Assembly: GCA_965200685.1 (NCBI GenBank)
Contig: OZ241379.1
Coordinates: 4,092,001-4,156,000, forward strand
Direction: 5' to 3'
Source of the DNA: Bin5 sp965200685
GTDB taxonomy: Bacteria; Chloroflexota; Anaerolineae; Caldilineales; Caldilineaceae
DNA length: 64,000 nucleotides
Under the pieces are notes generated by a model. The model saw nothing but the letters and a program-made list of their open reading frames with translations, searched no databases and had not been told where the DNA came from. Below are positions 17,244 to 25,507 of this stretch, in pieces (the stretch's first letter is position 1; the number at the start of each line of letters is the position of its first letter). The position numbers and the translations under genes were made by a program.

Positions 17244-17352
17244 TGCTCAATAGGGCCGCACCCATTCGGGTACGGATACACCATGTAGAATGCACAAAAT
17301 ACATCTATGACAAACATCTTCAATGGGTCCATGCTCTTTCAAGCATGGATAC
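17244..17352 (-). ncRNA. Two-repeat mini-CRISPR encoding a CreR-like guide RNA
   Basis: Two degenerate copies of the array repeat flank one 37-nt spacer (17280-17316). The copy at 17317-17352 matches the array consensus at 32 of 36 bases; its changed stem pair (C-G to T-A) is compensatory. The copy at 17244-17279 matches at 25 of 36. Its stem is still paired by compensatory changes and by a G-U pair that exists only in the minus-strand RNA. Minus-strand reading gives the handle ATTGAAGA followed by the spacer. It has its own promoter at 17364-17392. The spacer targets the cas3 5' region with a six-base mismatch rhythm. Cas-regulating RNAs (CreR) and the CreA antitoxin RNAs of other type I systems have the same design. 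Processing by Csb2 is inferred. Confidence 0.88.
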
Positions 17353-17363
17353 GAAGGATACCT

Positions 17364-17392
17364 AAGATACCAAAAACAAACCTTATTGTCAA
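17364..17392 (-). promoter_or_regulatory. Promoter of the mini-CRISPR guide RNA
   Basis: On the minus strand TTGACA (17392-17387), 17 bases, TATCTT (17369-17364). The start point would be near 17357, five bases before the first degenerate repeat. The surrounding GTATTTGACAATAAGG is nearly identical to GTATTTGACAATACGG at the second guide-like locus (38194-38209). Confidence 0.8.
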
Positions 17393-17395
17393 ATA

Positions 17396-17570
17396 CAACA
17401 GATTATCTTATCCGGCGGCTGTGGCAGGGAGAAATGCAGACATCCGTTCTCGCCTGCCCTGCACGCCCTTGTCACTGTACTTGATCAGGTCCATTGCAGC
17501 CAATCGGTTCATTTTGTCATGGGATGCGGTAGCGCAGCCCTGTATCGGGGTCGGGGATCAATCGTCAATC
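17396..17570. other. Intergenic stretch without gene
   Basis: Between the guide RNA promoter and the transporter promoter. A long open frame crosses it but has no ribosome site and starts inside a CRISPR repeat, so it is not coding. I see no further element here. Confidence 0.6.
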
Positions 17571-17599
17571 TTGACATCCATACACAGCATTGCTATACT
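17571..17599 (+). promoter_or_regulatory. Promoter of the glycine-betaine transporter operon
   Basis: TTGACA (17571-17576), 17 bases, TATACT (17594-17599); the coding start lies 44 bases downstream. Such transporter operons are commonly osmotically induced, but no specific operator was recognised. Confidence 0.85.
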
Positions 17600-17642
17600 A
17601 TGTTTTGATATCCACACACCTGCCATAGGAGGTGTTCGTCGT

Positions 17643-18932
17643 ATGAATCAGCTAGCACAGCAGATACAGGTCAACGGCCTCTGGAAGGTCTTTGGGGACA
17701 AACCAGAGCGTGCCCTGCAGCCCGAATACGCATCCAAAAGTCGCGCCGAAATTCAAGAGGAACTGGGGGTGGTGATCGGGCTGCGGGATGTATCCTTCAA
17801 CGTTGATAAAGGGAAAATTTTCGTTGTGATGGGGCTTTCCGGCAGCGGCAAGTCCACCCTAGTGCGCTGTCTCATTCGGATCATTGAAGCCACGAAGGGA
17901 CAGGTATATTTCGATGGCGAAGATATTCTCACCTATTCCCAGGAACAGCTGGTCCAGTTTCGTCGGCAGAAGGTCGCCATGGTCTTCCAACACTACGCCC
18001 TGCTCCCTCATCGCCGCGTCCTAGACAACGTGGCCTATGGCCTTGAAATACAGGGCATGGAGAAAGAAGACCGGTACAAAGTGGCCACGGAAGCTATTGA
18101 AACTGTAGGACTCAAAGGCTGGGAGAACTACTACCCCAAGGAGATGAGCGGTGGTATGCAGCAACGGGTTGGCCTTGCTCGGGCCTTGGCAGTCAATTCC
18201 GATGTACTGCTCATGGATGAGCCTTTCAGCGGCCTTGATCCCCTCATCCGCCGGGAAATGCAGGACGAGCTTATCAGCCTTCAGATGGATTTGCGTAAAA
18301 CGATCTTGTTTATCACCCATGACTTGGACGAAGCCCTCAAGATCGGTGACCGCATCGCAATTATGCGAGATGGCGAGATCGTCCAAGAAGGATCACCCGA
18401 GGAGATCGTCACCCTGCCGGCCGACGATTACGTTACCCAGTTCGTGCAGGATGTCTCTCTGGCCAAGGTTATCCAAGCACAATCCATCATGCAGGATCCG
18501 CATGCGGTCATCCATGACTGGCAGGGGCCGCGCGCCGCGCTCCACGTCATGCGAAGCAACGACACCGATGTACTATTTGTCCTCGGACATGACCGTGTTC
18601 TCAAGGGAATCATTACTGAGGACCAGGCCGCGGACCTAGCGCGTCAGCAAACAGGAACGCTACGTGATATACAGGTCGAGTCAGCAATGACCACAAGCCC
18701 CGATGCCTTTATTGAGGAGATCATTCCCATGGCAGCCCATACCGAGCACCCCATCGCTGTCGTCAACGAGCAGGGATATCTCCTGGGAGAAATTCACCGG
18801 GGTGCTCTCTTGACCGGTATGGTCGAAAGCAGTGAAGGGGTTCATGAGACCTTGCACGCCCAGGGCCAGGCCCAATTTCTCTTAACAGGCATGGTCGAAA
18901 ACAGAGAAGGAGTTGAACATGACTCAAATTGA
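17643..18932 (+). CDS. opuAA: Glycine betaine/proline ABC transporter ATP-binding protein
   Basis: About 429 residues from the ATG at 17643, 10 bases after AGGAGG. An open extension to 17307 is rejected because its N-terminus translates a CRISPR repeat. The ATPase domain has Walker A MGLSGSGKSTLVRC, signature EMSGGMQQRVGLARAL, Walker B VLLMDEPFSGLD and the switch histidine FITHDLDEAL. The C-terminal third is a pair of CBS domains (DTDVLFVLGHDR..., HPIAVVNEQGYLLGEI), as in OpuAA/ProV. It energises uptake of compatible solutes. The end of the gene is a short tandem duplication: LLTGMVE-SSEGV and LLTGMVE-NREGV, 25 residues apart. Overlaps the permease gene by 14 bases. Confidence 0.95.
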   Translation: MNQLAQQIQVNGLWKVFGDKPERALQPEYASKSRAEIQEELGVVIGLRDVSFNVDKGKIFVVMGLSGSGKSTLVRCLIRIIEATKGQVYFDGEDILTYSQEQLVQFRRQKVAMVFQHYALLPHRRVLDNVAYGLEIQGMEKEDRYKVATEAIETVGLKGWENYYPKEMSGGMQQRVGLARALAVNSDVLLMDEPFSGLDPLIRREMQDELISLQMDLRKTILFITHDLDEALKIGDRIAIMRDGEIVQEGSPEEIVTLPADDYVTQFVQDVSLAKVIQAQSIMQDPHAVIHDWQGPRAALHVMRSNDTDVLFVLGHDRVLKGIITEDQAADLARQQTGTLRDIQVESAMTTSPDAFIEEIIPMAAHTEHPIAVVNEQGYLLGEIHRGALLTGMVESSEGVHETLHAQGQAQFLLTGMVENREGVEHDSN

Positions 18933-19983
18933 GAACGTACAACCTAGTGCGGAGACCTTTTCCCCACGCCTTAGCCTAGACACACTCCCCCCCCTCTACC
19001 TCTGGTTGGCCGGTTTGACAGTCGTGCTCCTCGTGCTGTTGGCCAGCTTGATGATCTGGGGCCCAGAGATGGAGTTCCCCACCACCGTATCCCGCTCCGA
19101 AGTGGAAACATCCAACGGTGGTACGGTAACCCTAGAGAGATCTGTGCGGGAGGTTACGGGTGATGCCATTGATGCGTCGGTTACGTGGATGACGAAAGAG
19201 GGCAGTTGGCTGTTCGATGGCCTGAGCACAGGTGTTACCTATGCTCTCGTCTACATTGAGAACGGGTTGAAGTGGGTGCCTTGGCCTGCCATCGTCGTGG
19301 GGCTTGCCCTTCTCTCCTTTGCCGTAGGGGGTTGGAGCTTGCTCGTGTTTACTTCCTTCGCCCTACTCTTCGTCGGCTTTATGGGTCTTTGGGAAAACGC
19401 TATCGACACCATCGCCCTCATGGTAGTCGCGGTAGCAATTGCCGTGACGATTGGCCTTCCTTTAGGCGTCCTGAGTGCCCGCAGCCAGATGGTAGACAAC
19501 CTCATGCGCCCTATCCTAGACGGCATGCAGACTATGCCCAGCTTCGTCTATCTGCTTCCGGGTATCCTCTTCTTCGGCTTGGGGAAACCGGCCGGCATCT
19601 TCGCTACTATCATCTACGCCGTCCCTCCGGTCATCCGGCTGACGAATCTAGGGATTCGCCAGGTGTCAACCGAAGTGATCGAGGCCGCGCATGCCTTCGG
19701 AACTACGCCATTCCAGTTGCTCACCAAAGTTCAGATTCCCATGGCATTGCCTACAATCATGGCCGGCATCAACCAAACCACCATGATGGCTCTGGCAATG
19801 GTCACTATCGCCAGCATGGTGGCGGCCGGTGGTCTGGGCGATAATGTATTGCGGGCCCTGCAAAAGAACCAGTCGGGCAATGGCGCAATCGCGGGGCTGG
19901 CAATCGTATTTCTGGCCATTGTCATAGACCGCATCACACAATCGGTGGCCCAGCGGCGGCAGGACTCGCTAGTCGTTGGCTAA
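18919..19983 (+). CDS. opuAB: Glycine betaine/proline ABC transporter permease
   Basis: About 354 residues from the ATG at 18919; AAGGAG lies six bases before it, and a TTG two codons earlier is rejected. A long N-terminal region with one membrane segment (about residues 25-50) precedes the permease core. The core holds the EAA-type loop EVIEAAHAFGTTPFQLLTKVQIPMALP in the BPD_transp_1 family position (core residues only) and at least six hydrophobic segments. It is the ProW/OpuAB-type membrane pore. The 5' end overlaps the ATPase gene, so the subunits are translationally coupled. Confidence 0.93.
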   Translation: MTQIENVQPSAETFSPRLSLDTLPPLYLWLAGLTVVLLVLLASLMIWGPEMEFPTTVSRSEVETSNGGTVTLERSVREVTGDAIDASVTWMTKEGSWLFDGLSTGVTYALVYIENGLKWVPWPAIVVGLALLSFAVGGWSLLVFTSFALLFVGFMGLWENAIDTIALMVVAVAIAVTIGLPLGVLSARSQMVDNLMRPILDGMQTMPSFVYLLPGILFFGLGKPAGIFATIIYAVPPVIRLTNLGIRQVSTEVIEAAHAFGTTPFQLLTKVQIPMALPTIMAGINQTTMMALAMVTIASMVAAGGLGDNVLRALQKNQSGNGAIAGLAIVFLAIVIDRITQSVAQRRQDSLVVG

Positions 19984-20037
19984 CTGCAGTGGCCTGTGGG
20001 CTTTCCAGTCCCTTATACCTATCAGGAGAAATGCAAT

Positions 20038-21099
20038 TTGTTTACCCAATACAGAAGATTCACACTGACAGTAGCCTTGGTTGTCTTCCTTATCAGCGCG
20101 GCATGCACACAGGTTCCGCCAGTTCCAAGTGCTGCCGATGCCCAAGGCATGGCCCCCGAAGCCCCCAAACAAACCATCATCTTCAGCGACCTGAACTGGA
20201 GCAGTGCCCAGGTGCAGAATCGTGTGGCCCAATACATCGTCGAAAAGGGCTACGGCTATCCCACTGATGTCGTCTTTGGCTCAACATTGCCCTTGTTCCA
20301 AGGTCTGCGGAAAGGCGACACCCATGTGACTATGGAGATCTGGCTGCCGAACCAAGATGAAGCTTGGGAGGAGGCCCAGATGGCCGGTGAAGTGGTTGAA
20401 ATCGGCGAAAGCCTGGGCAAAGACTGGCAGTCGGCTTTCGTGATCCCTGCCTATCTCCAAGAGCAGTACCCCGAATTGGACAGCATTGAAGACCTCAAGG
20501 ATGAGCAATACAAAGCACTGTTTGCCACCGCTGAGACCGGCGGCAAGGCGCGCCTAGTTTCCTGCGTTATCGGTTGGGCCTGCGAGGAAGTCAACGCCGC
20601 TCAAGTCATCGGCTATGCGCTGTCCGACCATGTACACATCGTCAATCCAGGGGACGGATCAGCCCTGAATGCTGATCTCTATAGTGCCTACGAGAAAGGG
20701 GAACCCTGGCTCGGCTACCAGTGGGGCACCAATGACCCTGCCCTAGTCCTAGATTTAGTGCGGCTTGAAGAACCCCCCTACAGCGACGAATGCTGGTTCA
20801 CCACCAAGGCTTGCGCGTATGAAGATCCCCAAGTCCTGATTGCAGTATACCCCGACCTTCTGAGCGCGGCCCCTGATGTCATTGATATGTTGCGCGCTTG
20901 GGACTTCAACATCAATGTCTATAAAGAGGTCGCCGCTTGGCAAAACGAAAACAGTGATGCCAGTGCCAATGATGCCGCGCTCTGGTGGTTGAACAGCAGG
21001 TCCGATATCTGGAGCAGCTGGGTAACTGCCGATGCCGTAGCAGCCATTCAGGCCGCCCTCGCAGCCAACGAAATCCCCGATGGCTGGCCCATTGAGTAG
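20038..21099 (+). CDS. opuAC: Glycine betaine-binding lipoprotein, copy 1 (TTG start)
   Basis: About 353 residues. The start is taken as TTG at 20038 because AGGAGA lies eight bases before it and it yields a clean lipoprotein signal ending in LISAAC. Upstream in-frame starts give no ribosome site. The mature protein has the OpuAC fold and binding-site tryptophans (IFSDLNWSSAQVQN, YQWGTNDPALVL). It captures solute outside the membrane and delivers it to the permease. The gene immediately downstream encodes a near-identical mature protein with a different signal peptide, so this is a tandem duplication. Confidence 0.93.
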   Translation: MFTQYRRFTLTVALVVFLISAACTQVPPVPSAADAQGMAPEAPKQTIIFSDLNWSSAQVQNRVAQYIVEKGYGYPTDVVFGSTLPLFQGLRKGDTHVTMEIWLPNQDEAWEEAQMAGEVVEIGESLGKDWQSAFVIPAYLQEQYPELDSIEDLKDEQYKALFATAETGGKARLVSCVIGWACEEVNAAQVIGYALSDHVHIVNPGDGSALNADLYSAYEKGEPWLGYQWGTNDPALVLDLVRLEEPPYSDECWFTTKACAYEDPQVLIAVYPDLLSAAPDVIDMLRAWDFNINVYKEVAAWQNENSDASANDAALWWLNSRSDIWSSWVTADAVAAIQAALAANEIPDGWPIE

Positions 21100-21112
21100 C
21101 CAGCCCACCAAG

Positions 21113-21153
21113 GGTGGCCCCATTGCCAGGGCCACCTTACAGGGAATTTTTTT
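21113..21153 (+). terminator. Terminator after first binding-protein gene
   Basis: Eight-base stem GGTGGCCC/GGGCCACC around the loop CATTGCCA, with a run of seven T starting ten bases after the stem. It resembles the terminator after copy 2 (22428-22454), whose loop is also ATTGCC, so the terminator was duplicated with the gene. Confidence 0.65.
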
Positions 21154-21180
21154 GATATCCCTGGTTTTCGTGTTGGCCAT

Positions 21181-21209
21181 TTGACACGAGCGCTCAATCC
21201 TGATAAGAT
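21181..21209 (+). promoter_or_regulatory. Promoter of second binding-protein gene
   Basis: TTGACA (21181-21186), 17 bases, TAAGAT (21204-21209). It gives copy 2 its own transcription, separate from the transporter operon. Confidence 0.75.
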
Positions 21210-21322
21210 TGTTAGGCCTCTCCTCATTGAACAGACCGAACTGGGAAGTGGAGCGTGCATGGGCTGCAGGGAGGTCGTTCAATTGAGAGGAATCGGAATC
21301 CACCATCCAATGAAGGAGAACA

Positions 21323-22384
21323 ATGAACTTCCTACTCAAGTACAAGACACTCACAATGGCCTTGGTTGCCATTCTTATTACCACCAGTGCCTGCACCGCG
21401 ATGCCCCCTCCTGTGGCAAGCGATGACCAAGGCATGGCTCCCGAAGTCCCCAAACAAACCATCATCTTCAGCGACCTGAACTGGAGCAGTGCCCAGGTGC
21501 AGAATCGTGTGGCCCAATACATTGTTGAAAAGGGCTACGGCTATCCCACTGATGTAGTCTTCGGCGCAACATTGCCCTTGTTCCAAGGTCTGCGGAGAGG
21601 TGACACCCATGTGACCATGGAGATCTGGCTGCCGAACCAAGATGAAGCTTGGGAGGAAGCCCAGACGGCCGGCGAAGTGGTTTCAATCGGCGAAAGCCTG
21701 GGCAAAGACTGGCAGTCGGCCTTTGTGATCCCTGCCTATCTCCAAGAGCAATACCCCGAATTGGACAGCATCGAAGACCTCAAGGATGAGCAATACAAAG
21801 CACTGTTTGCCACGGCTGAGACCGGCGGCAAGGCGCGGCTCGTTTCCTGCGTTATCGGTTGGTCCTGCGAAGAAGTCAACGCTGCTCAAATCGCCGGCTA
21901 TGAGCTGTCCGACCACGTACATGTCGTCAATCCAGGGGACGGGGCAGCCCTGAACGCTGACATCTATAGTACTTACGAGAAAGGTGAACCCTGGCTCGGC
22001 TACCAATGGGGCACCAATGACCCTGCCCTGCTCCTCGATTTAGTACGGCTTGAAGAACCCCCCTACAGCGATGAGTGCTGGTTCACCACCAAATCTTGCG
22101 CGTACGAGGACGCCACCATCCTGATTGCAGTATACCCTGACCTCCTGAGCGCGGCACCTGATGTCATTGATATGTTGCGCGCTTGGGATTTCAACATCGA
22201 CATCTATAAAGAGGTCGCCGCCTGGCAAAACGAAAACAGTGATGCCAGTGCCAATGATGCCGCGCTCTGGTGGTTGAACAGCAAATCCGATATCTGGAGT
22301 AGCTGGGTAACTGCCGATGCTGCAACAGCCATTCAGGCCGCTCTCGCAGCCAATGAAATCCCCGATGGCTGGCCTATCGAGTAG
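21323..22384 (+). CDS. opuAC: Glycine betaine-binding lipoprotein, copy 2
   Basis: 353 residues; lipobox TTSAC at about residue 25. The mature part is almost the same as copy 1, with scattered substitutions (for example WACEE to WSCEE and VIGYAL to IAGYEL), while the signal peptide and upstream region differ. GAAGGAGAAC precedes the ATG. It has its own promoter and terminator, so it can be expressed without the ATPase and permease, perhaps to raise receptor levels or widen substrate range. Confidence 0.93.
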   Translation: MNFLLKYKTLTMALVAILITTSACTAMPPPVASDDQGMAPEVPKQTIIFSDLNWSSAQVQNRVAQYIVEKGYGYPTDVVFGATLPLFQGLRRGDTHVTMEIWLPNQDEAWEEAQTAGEVVSIGESLGKDWQSAFVIPAYLQEQYPELDSIEDLKDEQYKALFATAETGGKARLVSCVIGWSCEEVNAAQIAGYELSDHVHVVNPGDGAALNADIYSTYEKGEPWLGYQWGTNDPALLLDLVRLEEPPYSDECWFTTKSCAYEDATILIAVYPDLLSAAPDVIDMLRAWDFNIDIYKEVAAWQNENSDASANDAALWWLNSKSDIWSSWVTADAATAIQAALAANEIPDGWPIE

Positions 22385-22427
22385 ATGAACCCCTGTGGCC
22401 TGTGATCAATACACACCGCACCAAGAG

Positions 22428-22454
22428 GGCGGCCCCATTGCCGGGGCCGCCTTT
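22428..22454 (+). terminator. Rho-independent terminator after second binding-protein gene
   Basis: Nine-base stem GGCGGCCCC/GGGGCCGCC with loop ATTGCC, followed by TTTATCTTAT. Confidence 0.8.
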
Positions 22455-22528
22455 ATCTTATCTGCCGACTTGCGCTATAATGATTCTGTCTTTGCACATA
22501 CTCATTCTATCTATCAAAGGGGCTCTCT

Positions 22529-23287
22529 ATGCGAGAGAACAGAGCAAAACACAAGCTGGAACAAGGCGAGACCGTTGTCTGCCTATCCGGGCATAATTCC
22601 ACTCACATGATCGACCAGCTCGGGCCGGTCGGGTTTGATGCCATCTGGATTGAAGGGGAGCATGGCCCGGTTGACTTCGCCGACATCCCAGACCTGACCA
22701 GGGCCTGTGACCTGTGGGGTATGACGTCGGTTGTGCGCGTCAACCAGAATAACGCGGGGATTATCTACCGCACCTTTGACGTAGGCACACAGGGCATTGT
22801 CGTACCCCATATCAACACCGCGGCCGAAGCCAAAGCCGTCGTGGACGCGGCCAAGTTCCACCCCATCGGCAATCGTGGCATGTTCACCAGTCGCCAAGGG
22901 TACGGCGTCCCTGACTATGTACATAAGGCCAATGACGAGACCCTCGTGGTCATTCTGATCGAGGACATCATCGCCGTCAACAACCTAGAGGAGATCCTGA
23001 CCGTTGACAACATTGATGTGTTCTTCGTGGCTCCCAGCGACTTGGCCCAAACCATGGGTCATCTAGGAGGGCTCCAGCATCCCGATGTGCTGGCAACCAT
23101 AGACAAGGCTCTAGGGCAGATTGTTGCGGCCGGCAGGACAGCTGGTACCCTCGTCAATGATGACAATGTCGAGCATTACCTTGGCAAGGGCGTGCGCTTT
23201 CTGCTGACCGGCTGGTTCGACTGGGTGGCATCGGGCGCGCAGATGTTCAAGACCCGGCTGAAAGGCCAGAACTGCAGTTCCGTGTGA
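22529..23287 (+). CDS. HpcH/HpaI aldolase family protein
   Basis: 252 residues with the class II pyruvate aldolase pattern. IWIEGEHGPVDF holds acidic and histidine residues, GIVVPHINTAAEAKAVVDA is the conserved (V/I)P(H/K) segment, and FFVAPSDLAQTMG is the C-terminal metal/pyruvate site. Relatives cleave 2-keto-3-deoxy acids such as those from rhamnonate or 4-hydroxy-2-oxoheptanedioate. AAGGGG precedes the ATG; a TATAAT box lies at 22476-22481 without a clear -35. Its stop overlaps the GTG of the heparinase-like gene (GTGA), so aldolase and lyase are one operon. Together they suggest breakdown of an acidic polysaccharide to 2-keto-3-deoxy sugars. Confidence 0.86.
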   Translation: MRENRAKHKLEQGETVVCLSGHNSTHMIDQLGPVGFDAIWIEGEHGPVDFADIPDLTRACDLWGMTSVVRVNQNNAGIIYRTFDVGTQGIVVPHINTAAEAKAVVDAAKFHPIGNRGMFTSRQGYGVPDYVHKANDETLVVILIEDIIAVNNLEEILTVDNIDVFFVAPSDLAQTMGHLGGLQHPDVLATIDKALGQIVAAGRTAGTLVNDDNVEHYLGKGVRFLLTGWFDWVASGAQMFKTRLKGQNCSSV

Positions 23288-25494
23288 CACGCATGTCAAG
23301 GCTAATTTCCGAGCAGCATTGGACACAGATCCGGCACAAAGCGGCGTTGCCCCAATTCGCAGCAGCCCTCCGACACCTGCGCCACAATGTGCAGGATTTC
23401 AGCGCACGCCCCGTCACTGTCCCGGACAAGCCAGGCGGTTATTATCACGATTACTTCTGCCCACAGCATGGTGTCCAACTGGTTTTCGACCCCAATTCCC
23501 CGCAGGGTCATCGCTGCCCTGTTGGCGATGAGACCTTTCGCGGCGAGCCGTTCAATTCGGCCTGGCGTTGGTTCGTCAACGACCGGCTGGCCCAGGCTGC
23601 TCTGCAGTTTTCTATCCTCTGGAACCTAAAGAAATTGGGCAATGACCAGTGGCCATTGCCCAACGAAACGCCACAGATGATTAGCCAGAGGGTAAAGAGC
23701 ATCCTGTGGGACTACGCCACCAACTATGCTGCTTACAAAAAATTTCCGCCGCGCACACCCAACCCTGGCGTTGCTACCTACACAACCCTCGATGAATCGG
23801 TGTGGGCGATTGCCTTGGCCTGGTCTTTTGACCTGATCCGGGCAGCTCTCTCCCCGTCCGAGCAGCGTTCAATCGTTGTGGCCTTCCTGCTCCCCATCGC
23901 CGAACATCTCGTAGAACATCACTTTCAGGGGATTCATAACTTCGCCTGTTGGCACAACGCCGCCATCGGCACGTTGGGTGTCGTGACAGGCCAGGATGAG
24001 CTGGTCGCTTTTGCCATTGAGGGACCGTACGGTTTCCATACTCAAATGCGGGAGGGGGTCCTGGCCGATGGTCTCTGGTTTGAAGGTTCGTTCAGCTATC
24101 ATTTCTACACGGTGGCCGCGCTCTTGGCATTGGTCAAGGCCACCGCCAACCTACCTGCTTGGGATTTACGCCAAGCAGAGACTCTGGCATCCCTATTGCG
24201 GGCCCCTATGTTGTGTGCCTACCCGGACGGTACTCTGCCGGCCACGAACGACTGTTGGTACTTCAGCAGCCTGCTTGATGAGTGCTGCCATGGTGTGCCC
24301 AAAGCCCCAGCCTTTTATGAGGTCGGCTACGCTTGGTTCCAGGACATGCGCTTTGGCCAAGTGCTGGCCCGTGCCTATCAACATGGACCCCGGGACAGCC
24401 TAGACGCGCTTCTATTCGGCGTGGAAACACTGCCAACCGCTGAAGGGCCTGCCCTCGGCAGCGTACATATGCCCGCCTCAGGCTATGCCATCCTGCGTTC
24501 GAACACCAGTAGCCAGGGAAAGGGACAGGACCACAGGCCACGAGACAGGGCCAGCGAGCAACAGTATCTTCTCCTCAAGTACGGCCCCCATGGAGGCGGT
24601 CATGGTCATCCGGACAAGCTGGGGCTGACTGTCTTCGCCCATGGTTGCCGACTATCGCCGGACCTGGGCACACCCGGCTACGGCATTGACCTCTTTGAAA
24701 GCTGGTATCGCCAGTCTGTGAGCCATAATACCGTGCTCCTTGATGGCCGTTCCCAGCCCCCGGCAACAGGGACGAGCAACGCGTTTCGCGCCTATGGCCC
24801 ATTTCAGGTCGCTGATGCCTCTGTGGGCTGGGGGAATTCCGCCGGACTCGGCCCCTACAGCCATGTGAGCATGCGCCGGGCAGTTCTGGCATGCACCGAC
24901 TATTTTTTGGACATCTTTCTCGTTGATTCTGTGGCGGAGCAGCGCATTGATTGGATTTATCGGAATGCCGGCGACCTGGCCCCGATTCCCCATGCTCAAC
25001 CTCTCGCTGCCCCGCTCCAAGGGGAAGGTTATCATCACATCAGAGATGTCCACAGCCTGCACTTGGATTGCGATTTTTGCATGTGTACACCTACGCCTTC
25101 TAGCCAACCGCACACATGCAAAACACCTCTGCTGTGGCGGTTGGGGCAAGCCGGTATGCAGATGTTTATGGCCGATCTGCCGAGAACAACAGTGATCTCG
25201 GGTACTGTACCGGGCAATCCACCGGATGACCGCCAGGGTTTGATCATCCGCCAGCGGGAAACGGCCCAGACCGCTTTCTTCACCGTCTTTCATCCCTACC
25301 AAGACGGGAATCCTCAGATCAGCGCAGTCACCTGGCATGGCCAGGACTTGCTAGGCGCGGGCTGGGCGGCCTGCAGCGTAGAACGGGCACAAGAGCGCGA
25401 TCTCTGGATCATACGCCTACATAAGCAAGTGACAGTCCCGCTCTGGCTGGCCGCATTGCCGGCCGACAAGCGGCTTGAATACACTCTAAACTAG
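23284..25494 (+). CDS. Heparinase II/III-like polysaccharide lyase
   Basis: 736 residues from GTG at 23284 (ATG at 23293 is the alternative). The N-terminal half is an alpha-helical toroid (AWSFDLIRAAL, HNFACWHNAAIG). The C-terminal half is the Hep_II_III beta-sheet domain with YGPHGGGHGHPDKL, the catalytic/metal histidines, and SVSHNTVLLDG. The family cleaves uronic-acid polysaccharides (heparin, alginate, oligoalginate) by beta-elimination. No signal peptide is visible, so it would act on imported oligosaccharides in the cytosol. Translationally coupled to the aldolase; the aminotransferase follows 13 bases later. Confidence 0.85.
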   Translation: MTRMSRLISEQHWTQIRHKAALPQFAAALRHLRHNVQDFSARPVTVPDKPGGYYHDYFCPQHGVQLVFDPNSPQGHRCPVGDETFRGEPFNSAWRWFVNDRLAQAALQFSILWNLKKLGNDQWPLPNETPQMISQRVKSILWDYATNYAAYKKFPPRTPNPGVATYTTLDESVWAIALAWSFDLIRAALSPSEQRSIVVAFLLPIAEHLVEHHFQGIHNFACWHNAAIGTLGVVTGQDELVAFAIEGPYGFHTQMREGVLADGLWFEGSFSYHFYTVAALLALVKATANLPAWDLRQAETLASLLRAPMLCAYPDGTLPATNDCWYFSSLLDECCHGVPKAPAFYEVGYAWFQDMRFGQVLARAYQHGPRDSLDALLFGVETLPTAEGPALGSVHMPASGYAILRSNTSSQGKGQDHRPRDRASEQQYLLLKYGPHGGGHGHPDKLGLTVFAHGCRLSPDLGTPGYGIDLFESWYRQSVSHNTVLLDGRSQPPATGTSNAFRAYGPFQVADASVGWGNSAGLGPYSHVSMRRAVLACTDYFLDIFLVDSVAEQRIDWIYRNAGDLAPIPHAQPLAAPLQGEGYHHIRDVHSLHLDCDFCMCTPTPSSQPHTCKTPLLWRLGQAGMQMFMADLPRTTVISGTVPGNPPDDRQGLIIRQRETAQTAFFTVFHPYQDGNPQISAVTWHGQDLLGAGWAACSVERAQERDLWIIRLHKQVTVPLWLAALPADKRLEYTLN

Positions 25495-25507
25495 CGTTAG
25501 GTAACTT

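Noticed and set aside
17307..17642. 112-codon N-terminal extension of the glycine-betaine ATPase
   Set aside because: It translates a CRISPR repeat and the promoter region, has no ribosome site, and the conserved protein starts at 17643 after AGGAGG.
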